From Oceanospirillum sp048270425 (GTDB taxonomy: Bacteria; Pseudomonadota; Gammaproteobacteria; Pseudomonadales; Halomonadaceae), in contig JBLWSY010000001.1 of the NCBI GenBank assembly GCA_048270425.1, positions 496,001 to 560,000 on the forward strand: a stretch of 64,000 nt of DNA, read 5' to 3'. Below, piece after piece: positions 1 through 7,324 of this stretch. The notes under the pieces were generated by a model. It worked only from the letters and a program-made list of their open reading frames with translations. It was not told the origin of the DNA and ran no database searches. The first letter of the stretch is position 1. Every line of letters begins with the position of its first letter. The position numbers were made by a program, and so were the translations under genes.

Positions 1-1
1 A

Positions 2-355
2 CAAGCTGAAGCTGATCCTAATGTCGAAGTACTTTGGCTATACGGTTCACGAGCAAAAGGAACGCAAACAGCGAGCAGTGACTATGACCTGGCCATCGCT
101 TTCTGTGGTTGTGATGCTGCGGGGGCTCCGTTTTATACTGACGAGCTGGCTTATCGTTGGTCCCAGTTAACGGGCGCAACCATTTCTATTGTAGATATCA
201 ACAATATCCCGGTGCCTTTAGCCTACAACGTGGTTAATGAGGGGGTTGTTATAATGTCAAAAAACGCCCTGCGTTTGCATAGTGAACAGGCGAGAATATG
301 GTCTTTATGGGAAGAGTACCGGTATGAGTACATCAAAAACAGGGCTTGTGTTTGA
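2..355 (+). CDS. MntA-like nucleotidyltransferase (antitoxin), 5' partial
   Basis: The gene enters from the left edge and 118 codons are visible, ending at TGA 353-355. The visible part carries the minimal nucleotidyltransferase motif GSRAKGTQTASSDYDLAIA (about residues 14-32 of the visible part), i.e. GSRxxG followed by a D-x-D metal pair. In the MNT family these residues transfer AMP from ATP. MntA antitoxins use this chemistry to AMPylate a tyrosine of the partner HEPN ribonuclease and silence it. The gene overlaps the next one by 32 bases, typical of MntA/HepT pairs. The true start lies outside the window. The assignment to the MNT fold is firm; the antitoxin role is inferred from the neighbour. 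Confidence 0.8.
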   Translation, partial: QAEADPNVEVLWLYGSRAKGTQTASSDYDLAIAFCGCDAAGAPFYTDELAYRWSQLTGATISIVDINNIPVPLAYNVVNEGVVIMSKNALRLHSEQARIWSLWEEYRYEYIKNRACV

Positions 356-770
356 GCCCTATGTCATGGCATTAACGGAACAGGTTGAACAGTATCTTTC
401 CGGTTTGGATGAACTCAGTGATTTTCTGAAACAGCGTACATTGAGTTTTAACGAGCGCAGTGCTGCAGAACGAGGGCTTCAGGTTATTGTTGAGGCTGCT
501 ATTGGCTGCTCAAAGCATTACCTTAAGTCCCGGGGCAAGCCGGTTCCCTCCGAGGCGCGCGCCAGTATTGAGCGTGTGTATGAAAGCCTGATGCTCTCTG
601 AGCCGGATATTAACGATATTCGAGGCTCCATTGGTATGCGCAACGCAATTATCTATGATTATCTGAATCTGGATTGGGGCAAGCTCGAAGTCGTCTTGCG
701 TAATAAGAAATACCACCGGGTATCGGATTACATTCGCAAAGTAACTTCTGAACTGTTATCCAAGTCCTAA
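324..770 (+). CDS. HepT-like HEPN-domain protein (DUF86), catalytic His replaced by Tyr
   Basis: 148 residues from the ATG at 324. A longer reading frame begins at 282, but the 324 start gives the usual HepT length. All-helical HEPN proteins of this family are mRNA/tRNA ribonuclease toxins with an R-x4-H-x-Y motif near the C-terminus. Here the motif reads RNAIIYDY: R106 and Y113 (the tyrosine normally AMPylated by MntA) are present, but the catalytic histidine position is Tyr111 (codon TAT at 654-656, one transition from CAT). The gene is translationally coupled to the upstream nucleotidyltransferase. It may be an inactive toxin, or one retained for binding or regulation. Family assignment is confident; activity is doubtful. 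Confidence 0.8.
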   Translation: MSTSKTGLVFEPYVMALTEQVEQYLSGLDELSDFLKQRTLSFNERSAAERGLQVIVEAAIGCSKHYLKSRGKPVPSEARASIERVYESLMLSEPDINDIRGSIGMRNAIIYDYLNLDWGKLEVVLRNKKYHRVSDYIRKVTSELLSKS

Positions 771-1228
771 TCATTCATATATCTCCACCACACATAACAC
801 ATCATCAGGCTATTTTTTAGCGCCGGGCTGGCAACTTTAGGCAACTCTGGATTAACCGGTTTCAGGTAAACACGATTGCCACTGCCTTTGTAGGGAATAT
901 CCAGTTGTTTGGGGTTGATAGATACGCCTTGGTGCTTCAAGTGTGTTACCAGAGGGTTGTCTGAGCGGATAATGGCTTTATGGGTTTGACTCCTTGCTAA
1001 GCGTGCCAGTACAGGCGGCAATACTCACCACCGTAAGCAGTGCCCAGGAAGAGAAGCAGAGCAGGGCAGATGCCCGATAACCCTGCACCCAACGACGCAG
1101 CCCAACCTCCACCGCACCATAAATCCAAGCGGTAGCCGCATCGTCCGCCAGCTGCAGCAGCAACGCACACAGAAAAAGCTGCTGGCCAGAAACAGAATGG
1201 CCGTAGTTAGCATCCAGATTGAACGCAT
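767..1228 (-). pseudogene. Possible decayed inner-membrane protein gene (frameshifted)
   Basis: An ATG at 1228 has a good Shine-Dalgarno (AAGGAG, 7-base spacing) and starts MRSIWMLTTAILFLASSFF, a membrane or signal segment. Plausible coding then moves to another frame for about 50 residues (LCALLLQLADDAATAWIYG and on), with a second hydrophobic stretch, and returns to the first frame near 1010 for about 75 residues, ending at a TAG that touches the 3' end of the HepT-like gene. Two compensating indels would explain this. No family recognised. Alternatives are sequencing error or chance open frames. Confidence 0.35.
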
Positions 1229-1333
1229 GGGAAGGCTCCTTATTGGTGCGTTTAAGGTGGTTGTGTTAAAGCAATCCTTGATATGATGGTTTCTACTCTT
1301 TTTTAGAGACCAACCAACAAAAGGAATTGGACG

Positions 1334-1603
1334 ATGCAATCCAAAGAGATGTACGAAGCTACTTATAGACTTTTCATGGCCGAAGCAGGGCTGAAATACT
1401 CATTAACGGTATTTGCCGATCACCTTGGTGATCGTGAAGGCTATAAGGGTTTGGATGGAATGGAGAATATCTACTACTACCTGTGCCAAAAGCATAACTA
1501 CCTACCTGCTCAGGTGCGGGATATGTCTTACGAAGAAATCAGCTTGCTTTTAAGCCAAGAAATGCAGGGGTGGGGAATCCCTAAAGAGTTTCAGTTTGAT
1601 TGA
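1334..1603 (+). CDS. Small protein of unknown function (89 aa)
   Basis: 89 residues, start MQSKEMYEATYRLF, preceded by AAAGGAATTGGACG, a good ribosome-binding site. Acidic, soluble, predicted helical; no membrane segment or recognised motif. It faces a small gene on the opposite strand with which its last 13 bases overlap. Codon use looks genuine and differs little from the chromosome, unlike the AT-rich cassette that follows. I do not recognise the family. Confidence 0.55.
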   Translation: MQSKEMYEATYRLFMAEAGLKYSLTVFADHLGDREGYKGLDGMENIYYYLCQKHNYLPAQVRDMSYEEISLLLSQEMQGWGIPKEFQFD

Positions 1604-1785
1604 TCCTTGTCAGCTCGGATTAAATCGCGGGCTTTAAGCTCGCATAGCTTGGATTTAGTTAACAGAAGTTCTCGCTGAAGCCCTTTGTCGGGGTGTCCCT
1701 TGAGGCTATTAGCCTTCAAACGGTAGATATCCGCTTGAGCTTTTTGTTTCTGTATCCGATGGTCGATTTGGGCATTATTTTTCAT
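1591..1785 (-). CDS. Small basic protein of unknown function (64 aa)
   Basis: 64 residues rich in Lys, Arg, Gln and Leu (MKNNAQIDHRIQKQKAQ at the start), likely a single long helix or short coiled coil. Upstream AGGGAC is a weak ribosome-binding site. The 3' end overlaps the end of the convergent 89-residue gene by 13 bases. It may be cotranscribed with the 55-residue gene just upstream on the same strand. No family recognised. Confidence 0.4.
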   Translation of the reverse strand: MKNNAQIDHRIQKQKAQADIYRLKANSLKGHPDKGLQRELLLTKSKLCELKARDLIRADKDQSN

Positions 1786-1812
1786 GTGGCAGTCCCTGCT
1801 GTGGCGGCATCA

Positions 1813-1980
1813 CTAACGGCTCGTTCTTAAGCATCTGGATAGGGTTGCCGCCTGATCCTCAGGGATCGTCATGCGGAAAACCTTATCTGAACCCTCCTCA
1901 TTAAATGCCAAAGCAACACGGCCATTACGGGGCGGGTGAACACAGCGAAGGGTGCAAGCGATAGCGTCTTTCATGGTCAT
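1813..1980 (-). CDS. Small protein of unknown function (55 aa)
   Basis: Start chosen at the ATG at 1980 (a second ATG lies two codons in), preceded by TAGAGGTT. The frame stays open upstream to 2079, but that would run into the divergent membrane-protein gene. The product starts MTMKDAIACTLRCVHPPRNG and ends in a charged stretch; no domain recognised. It is divergent from the two-TM gene with about 36 bases between the starts, so both promoters would have to overlap neighbouring coding sequence or this short gap. Confidence 0.4.
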   Translation of the reverse strand: MTMKDAIACTLRCVHPPRNGRVALAFNEEGSDKVFRMTIPEDQAATLSRCLRTSR

Positions 1981-2016
1981 AACCTCTATATCAAAGATAA
2001 AACTAGGAAGAGTTGG

Positions 2017-2919
2017 ATGTTCAATCCAAAGAAAAGCTTTTTTGAACTGCCCGTAGTTCGCTGGGCTATTGGTATTCATGTAGTTATCGCCTCAGCCAGT
2101 GCTTTAGCGATCCTGATTACCGGTGATTATGGGTTTTCACCGACGGCTGATGGGTTCAACCGTTTCCTAACTGACTTCAAATTCCCCATTGGCGTATTGG
2201 CCATGTTGATTCCAGTAGTTGCTTTGCTGGCAACTAACCATCGATCAGAGCAAACAAGAGAGCAGATTCGGGTAGCAGAGTCACAAAATACCTTTTCAAA
2301 CCATTACAAACATATTGAAGAGTTTGAGAAATACGCAGAGAGATATGCTGAACAATTTGAAAATGTAAAGATAAGCAATATCAGGGATCTATATGCTGAA
2401 TTATTTCCTGCTAGTAGTGTTGGAAAGCTGTCAGTATCAAGAGAATATTTAGGAAAAGTGTTGGAAAGTTCAGTTGATCTTATGGTTTGTGTAAGGGCGC
2501 TGGCATTATCAGATGAACCTGACCGGGAAAAAGCAGCTTATAAAATATGCCATCTTTATAATGAGAATGTAAGTAAAAAATCATATTTTGACCAGTCTGG
2601 GGTTTTATCTAGACTACAGCTAGCGGGTTCAGGTTTAGATGAAAAAGTCTTTATGATTGACGGGAGGCTTGATCCGCAAATAGTTGGCCTGACGGAGCAC
2701 TTATATTTTATTTACAAATGTTTTGGGTTTGAAGGTGGTCTGAATAAATATACAAGCCAGTACGAAATCTGTATTAAAGCTTTGTATGAAATGGATTTTG
2801 ATAGGCTGGACTATTTAAATGGATATTATCTAGAAGAAGAGCTTCCAGCTGAGCTAAGAAGTGATGTAAATATTCCGATTGATGTTTTAATTCCGAATGA
2901 TTCACTGTTGATTGACTGA
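2017..2919 (+). CDS. Two-TM protein of a three-gene ATPase/HNH defence-like cassette
   Basis: 300 residues from the ATG at 2017, chosen for its AGGAAG ribosome-binding site; an upstream in-frame start at 1936 lies over the opposite-strand gene. Two membrane helices (about residues 14-36 and 57-74) are followed by a charged helical, probably coiled-coil segment (HRSEQTREQIRVAESQNTF, about 75-95) and a cytoplasmic domain of about 200 residues. The arrangement recalls two-TM effectors of anti-phage systems such as retron Ec48, but no reverse transcriptase is present here. It lies 78 bases upstream of the AAA ATPase and is AT-rich like the rest of the cassette, suggesting joint acquisition. Function unknown; a membrane effector or anchor is an inference. 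Confidence 0.7.
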   Translation: MFNPKKSFFELPVVRWAIGIHVVIASASALAILITGDYGFSPTADGFNRFLTDFKFPIGVLAMLIPVVALLATNHRSEQTREQIRVAESQNTFSNHYKHIEEFEKYAERYAEQFENVKISNIRDLYAELFPASSVGKLSVSREYLGKVLESSVDLMVCVRALALSDEPDREKAAYKICHLYNENVSKKSYFDQSGVLSRLQLAGSGLDEKVFMIDGRLDPQIVGLTEHLYFIYKCFGFEGGLNKYTSQYEICIKALYEMDFDRLDYLNGYYLEEELPAELRSDVNIPIDVLIPNDSLLID

Positions 2920-2997
2920 TTTGCTTGATCGCTTGTTGTTGGCTGGGATAATAAAGTATTTTTGCCAAAAATTTATTTGTATTAAGAGTGTTTTTGT

Positions 2998-4359
2998 ATG
3001 TTTTCAAACAACCAAGTTTTTGCGCTTATAGGGAAAAATGGGTGCGGAAAATCAAATTTTTTAGCTAGAGTTGTGAATCAAATAATTGAAAGTAAAAATC
3101 ATGAAATGCCAGCATTTCATGGCTATGTCAGAGAGAGTTTTTTTAAAAATGTGATATCAGTCTCGACAACACCATTTGATAAATTTCCAGTTAAATATAT
3201 TAGTAATAAAGGGTTTGATTATTCTTATCTTGGTATAAAGGGGCTGCCTACCCTCAATCTTTCCTCTTCATATATTGATAGGGTAGGGCTTGATATATTG
3301 AAGAGTGGCAAAATTAATAGCAGGAAAGTCTACTCCAATGTGCTTGGATATCTTGGGTATGACGAATTTATGCAATTAGAGTTTGAGAGTAATTTGTCTA
3401 AATCAGATTTAATAAGAATAATAAAAGAGCAGCGAGCAAATGGCTGGCGTGAATTTATAGAAGAGTTTTATAGAGTTATAAGGGGTCGCAAAAATATAAA
3501 GCATGTGGTCGAAAATTTTTTAATGAAAGATGGTGCTAAGAATGTTGATAATTTAAATGCTGCTATAAGTGCCATTATGCGATTTCACGACATTGCAGCA
3601 GATGGTAAGCTTTCTATTACAGTTAATGATGACGATATTGATATTCCTGAATATAGAAGTGGAAATGAACTGTCTGGTATAAAAGGATTCGATTTATCTT
3701 CAAGAGATGATATTGATTTGATTGTAGATTGCGTCAGATTCAACTTGGTTCGAGTAAAGAATGTTTACTTATTTAAAGGCTCAGATTTTTTTAGCATAAA
3801 GAATGCAAGCTCAGGTGAGCAAACGATGATCCTCACTTTCTTAGCAGTTGCAAATCGTATAAAAAATAATTCACTTATATTGATCGATGAACCTGAAACA
3901 AATCTCCATCCTGAATGGCAGGAAAAATATATAGAGTTTATGATGAACTCGTTTTCAAGTTATGAAGGCTGTGTTTATTTAATTGCAACTCACTCTCCCC
4001 AGATACTGGCCAGTATAAGCGGGGTTGAAAACTACATAGTCCAGATGGAGGTTGATGATAATGATTTTTTATTTAACGATGGTAAATACATAGTTGATGC
4101 AGAAAAATTCCATAAAAAATCTATAGACTACCAGTTAGCTGTTGGCTTTAAAAAGCCTGGCTTCAAAAATGAATATATGTCTAGGGTGTTGATTGCCGCT
4201 ATTGCTGAGTTCAGTAAGACAGGTGAATTTAGACCAGAGACTATCAGTGAGGTTAAACCTCTTCTCGAACTGAGAGACAAGCTAAACCCTGATGATCCAA
4301 CAATTCAGCTAGTTGATATTGTGGCGGAGGCACTGGAGGACTTCAGTAATGATTCATAG
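2998..4359 (+). CDS. AAA-family ATPase, Septu PtuA-like
   Basis: 453 residues. Walker A GKNGCGKS sits at residues 13-20, an ABC-type signature ASSGEQTM near 272, Walker B LILIDEPETNLHPEW near 295, and the H-loop-like THSPQI near 330. This is the OLD/RecF-like architecture (AAA15/AAA21) found in PtuA of Septu and in retron-associated ATPases. The N-terminus is very short before Walker A; an in-frame TAA at 2983 excludes a longer start, and AAGAG at 2984 can serve as ribosome-binding site. The 3' end overlaps the HNH gene by 11 bases, the usual PtuA-PtuB coupling. Strongly AT-rich. Alternative: the ATPase of another nuclease-coupled defence system. Confidence 0.8.
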   Translation: MFSNNQVFALIGKNGCGKSNFLARVVNQIIESKNHEMPAFHGYVRESFFKNVISVSTTPFDKFPVKYISNKGFDYSYLGIKGLPTLNLSSSYIDRVGLDILKSGKINSRKVYSNVLGYLGYDEFMQLEFESNLSKSDLIRIIKEQRANGWREFIEEFYRVIRGRKNIKHVVENFLMKDGAKNVDNLNAAISAIMRFHDIAADGKLSITVNDDDIDIPEYRSGNELSGIKGFDLSSRDDIDLIVDCVRFNLVRVKNVYLFKGSDFFSIKNASSGEQTMILTFLAVANRIKNNSLILIDEPETNLHPEWQEKYIEFMMNSFSSYEGCVYLIATHSPQILASISGVENYIVQMEVDDNDFLFNDGKYIVDAEKFHKKSIDYQLAVGFKKPGFKNEYMSRVLIAAIAEFSKTGEFRPETISEVKPLLELRDKLNPDDPTIQLVDIVAEALEDFSNDS

Positions 4360-5065
4360 TCCAATTGAATATACTCCTGAGGAAAGCAAGTTTATAGAAG
4401 ATCATAAGAAAGATTTCGAAATTAATGGAAACTTTTGGAATGACTCTAATGCTGATGGCCCTGAGCTAAAAAAAAATAAAAAGGCACTACGTAAATCCAT
4501 TAAGGAATACTACTGTAAAGTTCAGGGCTATCGTTGTGTATATTGTCAGCAAGAATTTAAAGCTAAACATGGTCGGCAATGGGATGTAGAACACATAGCT
4601 GCTAAATCTCTTTATCCCAGATTCATGTATGAGCCTCAGAACTTGTGTGTGTCATGTATTGAATGTAATGAAAAAAAGTTGAATGCGGAGGTTTTTCATT
4701 CTGGTTCCAAGAAGCTAAATAAAATACCTGAAAAGTCTGATGCATACATAATAGTTCACCCTCACCTTGATAAATATGAAGATCACATAGAGGTTATTAA
4801 AGTAGCTGCATTGTATAAGCCAAAAACCCCAAAAGGGCAAAAAACCATTGAGATGTGTGGTCTTTTAAGGTTTGCTTATGCATATTCGGATAGCAATACT
4901 GGTGATCTGGATACTGACCAGCTTATTCAAGGCTTGATGAATCAGTGGAGTAAAACAGATGACCCTCTTCAAAAACAGCATTTGTTTGATTACATGATAT
5001 ATTTAAATGAAGAAGGCAAGAAAAAGGCATTCCAAAAAATGACTGTTGCGGAAATACCCGAGTAG
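4349..5065 (+). CDS. HNH endonuclease, Septu PtuB-like
   Basis: 238 residues from the ATG at 4349 inside the end of the ATPase gene. It has a zinc-binding HNH core: C63-x2-C66 (CVYC), D79-V-E81-H82 (WDVEHI) and C103-x2-C106 (CIEC), with the NLC segment between them. This is the CxxC...EH...CxxC pattern of PtuB-type nucleases that work with a PtuA ATPase to degrade nucleic acid on infection. The C-terminal half is unassigned. The gene ends 28 bases before a strong terminator, which closes the cassette. The HNH call is firm; the Septu assignment rests on the pairing. Confidence 0.8.
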   Translation: MIHSPIEYTPEESKFIEDHKKDFEINGNFWNDSNADGPELKKNKKALRKSIKEYYCKVQGYRCVYCQQEFKAKHGRQWDVEHIAAKSLYPRFMYEPQNLCVSCIECNEKKLNAEVFHSGSKKLNKIPEKSDAYIIVHPHLDKYEDHIEVIKVAALYKPKTPKGQKTIEMCGLLRFAYAYSDSNTGDLDTDQLIQGLMNQWSKTDDPLQKQHLFDYMIYLNEEGKKKAFQKMTVAEIPE

Positions 5066-5092
5066 ATATCCCTTGCTGCTGAATGTCCATAA

Positions 5093-5119
5093 CCCCGCCT
5101 CACCTGAGGCGGGGTTTTT
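5093..5119 (+). terminator. Intrinsic terminator of the two-TM/ATPase/HNH cassette
   Basis: GC-rich inverted repeat CCCCGCCTCA / TGAGGCGGGG followed by TTTTT. It lies 28 bases after the HNH stop codon. Confidence 0.85.
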
Positions 5120-5350
5120 ATTGCCTAAAGAACTCAATGGCGGTTTGCGATCACCGCCGGTAGCCAGTCGATCCCTCTCCGGCTGAGAGATCTTTGACCT
5201 GATCCCTTGGCTGCCGGTAAGCGACAAGCGTAGATCTGCATCAATCAAGAAACTGGTCTACGTCTACACGATGCAGATCAGCATTCCTGTACCCACAAGA
5301 TTACAGTCACCCGATAGGACTCTGCCTTAATCCACATTGAAACGCCTCTC
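5120..5350. repeat. Intergenic stretch with a perfect 10-bp inverted repeat
   Basis: No credible gene between the cassette terminator and the end of the GntR gene. GATCTGCATC at 5233-5242 is mirrored by GATGCAGATC at 5270-5279, 27 bases apart, and GTCTAC occurs twice in the loop. This could be a stable hairpin, a scar or an end of the acquired segment, or a transcript end for the leftward GntR gene. No flanking direct repeat was recognised. Confidence 0.5.
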
Positions 5351-6058
5351 TTAGGTTGCCTCACTTTCTATCTGGATCATTACTGCATCCGGCCGCCAGT
5401 ATTCGAATTCGCAATCCATCAAGATGCCATCCTGATTGTAGTTAACCCGACAGATCTTCAGTATCTGTTGCCCCTCTGCCAGATTCAGAGCCTTGGCGAC
5501 ATGTTCCGGGGCGGCTGTTGGAATAACATCAAAACGCGAACGTGCGGTTTTATAGCCATACTCTCTGTCATATAGCGCTGTCAGGGACTGCGACAGATCA
5601 TGACTCAGCAAATCCGGAAACAGGGAAGCTATCAGGCAGTTCTCGACAAATAAAACCACCCGGTTATCAATTGAGCGCACCCGCTGAATACGATGCACCT
5701 GTTGAATGCTGTTCAGCTGCAACACTTTGCCAATGTCGCTGCTGGCCAGCTCCGTTTCAATCTTCAGCACCCAGGTTGCCGCCTGGCGTTGCTGTTCTTC
5801 CACCATACTGTGAAAGTGACTGCGTGACAGGGGGTTATAGCGAAGCCTGGGCGGGGAGATAAACCAACCCCGGCGTTCTTCCCGATAGATAAGGCCTTCG
5901 GTTTCAAGACCGATCAATGCATCCTTTAAGGTGATACGTGTCGTCTGAAACAACTCGCTCAGTTCCCGTTCTGAAGGCAGTTTCTGCCGGCAGGTATAGA
6001 TGCCTCCGGCGATCTGTTCTTTAAGTATCCCTTTGATTGTTCTGAGCTGTGTTTTCAT
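5351..6058 (-). CDS. GntR/HutC-family transcriptional regulator, PhnR-like
   Basis: 235 residues. N-terminal winged helix (about 5-70; LPSERELSELFQTTRITLKD), then the linker phrase RRGWFISPPRLRYNPLSRSH, which I recognise from PhnR-type regulators of aminoethylphosphonate transport, and a C-terminal UTRA ligand domain (about 90-230). It is divergent from an ABC transporter operon. Two copies of a CTGRMCTAGTCCAR palindrome lie in the intergenic region, one just ahead of each gene, which suggests it controls itself and the operon. Length matches PhnR (about 240). The ligand could be aminoethylphosphonate or a related phosphonate or phosphoester. Confidence 0.8.
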   Translation of the reverse strand: MKTQLRTIKGILKEQIAGGIYTCRQKLPSERELSELFQTTRITLKDALIGLETEGLIYREERRGWFISPPRLRYNPLSRSHFHSMVEEQQRQAATWVLKIETELASSDIGKVLQLNSIQQVHRIQRVRSIDNRVVLFVENCLIASLFPDLLSHDLSQSLTALYDREYGYKTARSRFDVIPTAAPEHVAKALNLAEGQQILKICRVNYNQDGILMDCEFEYWRPDAVMIQIESEAT

Positions 6059-6077
6059 GGTTGTCTCAGCAAAACCT

Positions 6078-6091
6078 CTGAACTAGTCCAA
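6078..6091. promoter_or_regulatory. Predicted GntR/PhnR-like operator 1
   Basis: CTGAACTAGTCCAA, a near palindrome with centre CTAG, 20 bases upstream of the GntR start codon. It matches operator 2 at 11 of 14 positions. HutC-type regulators bind such TAG-centred palindromes. Assignment is inference. Confidence 0.55.
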
Positions 6092-6229
6092 TAATTTAGC
6101 GTCGCAATGCTATCACCATATTATTTCTTTTCAAATATTGTGGTTAATTTTGACTTTTACCAACAATAAAGCGTCATATAGCCTTAATCCTAATGTCACA
6201 ATCCTGCTCTAGCATCCGAATCATCAAAA

Positions 6230-6243
6230 CTGACCTAGTCCAG
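6230..6243. promoter_or_regulatory. Predicted GntR/PhnR-like operator 2
   Basis: CTGACCTAGTCCAG, a near palindrome 13 bases upstream of the ATG of the binding-protein gene and abutting its ribosome-binding site (AAAGGATG). Occupancy here would block transcription or initiation of the ABC operon. Confidence 0.55.
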
Positions 6244-6256
6244 AAAGGATGTAGAT

Positions 6257-7315
6257 ATGAAACTGATGTTAAAAGCGGCTTCTTGTGCTCTTGCGGCCAC
6301 TCTGTCTTTAAATGCAATCGCTGCTGAGAAAACGGATCTGAGTGCACTTATCAGTGCTGCTAAAAAAGAGGGCGCTGTTTACAGTGTCGGTATGCCGGAC
6401 AGCTGGGCGAACTGGAAAGATACCTGGCAGGACCTGAAAACCAACTATGGTCTGGAACATCAGGACACGGATATGAGTTCCGCTCAGGAGATCGCCAAAT
6501 TTGAGGCTGAGCGCAAAAACGCCACTGCAGATATCGGTGATGTTGGTTTTGCCTTTGCCCGTGTTGCGGTACGTAAAGGTGTGACACAGCCTTACAAGCC
6601 AAGCACCTGGAATGAAATCCCGGATTGGGCGAAAGACAAGGAGGGTCATTGGGCGCTGGCGTATACCGGTTCTATTGCCTTTATCTCTAATAACAATCTG
6701 GTAAAGGACGCGCCTAAGTCCTGGGCCGATCTGCTGAAAGGTGATTACAAGGTCACTGTGGGCGATGTCGGTGTGGCATCTCAGGCGAATAATGCGGTAT
6801 TGGCAGCAGCGTTTGCCAATGGCGGTGATGAAAGCAACCTGAAGCCTGCCATCGAGTATTATGCCATGCTGGCAAAGCAGAACCGTCTCTCCTTCAACAA
6901 CCCCAGCATCGCTAACCTGGAAAAAGGTGAAGTAGAAGTTGCTATTCTGTGGGACTTTAACGCACTGAACTACCGCGACAAGATTGACCGTGACCGCTTT
7001 ACGGTATCGATCCCTCAGGATGGTTCGGTTATTTCCGGTTACACCACCATTATCAATAAGTTTGCCAAGAACCCGAACGCCGCCAAGCTGGCCCGCGAAT
7101 ATATTTTCAGCGATAAGGGACAGATCAACCTGGCTAACGGATATGCCCGTCCGATTCGTTCCAGTATCACCATGCCTGCTGAAGTTCAGGCTAAGCTGTT
7201 ACCAAACAGCCAGTACACTAATGTTCAGCCGATCAAAGACTTTAAAGCCTGGGAAAAATCTGCCCGTAAACTGCCGCGCCAGTGGCAGGAAAATGTCCTG
7301 ATTCACCAGCAGTAA
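6257..7315 (+). CDS. ABC transporter periplasmic binding protein (phosphonate/organophosphate candidate)
   Basis: 352 residues with a Sec signal peptide (MKLMLKAASCALAATLSLN, cleavage after about 23, AIAA). The mature part is a type II periplasmic binding protein of the Fe3+/thiamine/2-aminoethylphosphonate group (PF13416-like); GDVGFAFARVAV and YTGSIAFISNNN are typical strands. First gene of a six-gene operon with two permeases, an ATPase and two phosphatase-type hydrolases. Substrate is inferred from the PhnR-like regulator and the hydrolases: a phosphonate or phosphoester. An iron or thiamine role cannot be excluded on fold alone. Confidence 0.8.
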   Translation: MKLMLKAASCALAATLSLNAIAAEKTDLSALISAAKKEGAVYSVGMPDSWANWKDTWQDLKTNYGLEHQDTDMSSAQEIAKFEAERKNATADIGDVGFAFARVAVRKGVTQPYKPSTWNEIPDWAKDKEGHWALAYTGSIAFISNNNLVKDAPKSWADLLKGDYKVTVGDVGVASQANNAVLAAAFANGGDESNLKPAIEYYAMLAKQNRLSFNNPSIANLEKGEVEVAILWDFNALNYRDKIDRDRFTVSIPQDGSVISGYTTIINKFAKNPNAAKLAREYIFSDKGQINLANGYARPIRSSITMPAEVQAKLLPNSQYTNVQPIKDFKAWEKSARKLPRQWQENVLIHQQ

Positions 7316-7324
7316 GGTGTTCGC

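Noticed and set aside
1..5119. Prophage or integrative element with integrase
   Set aside because: No integrase, tRNA or attachment repeat seen in the visible part; the left end is outside the window.
5170..5236. TPP-riboswitch-like words (CTGAGA, ACCTGATC, GCGTAG) on the + strand
   Set aside because: The GGGGTGC element and the final GGGA are missing, the spacing between the last two words is too long, and the next + strand gene is 1 kb away beyond a convergent gene.
5542..5862. 106-codon open frame on the + strand inside the GntR gene
   Set aside because: Antisense shadow of a clearly recognised regulator; no ribosome-binding site.
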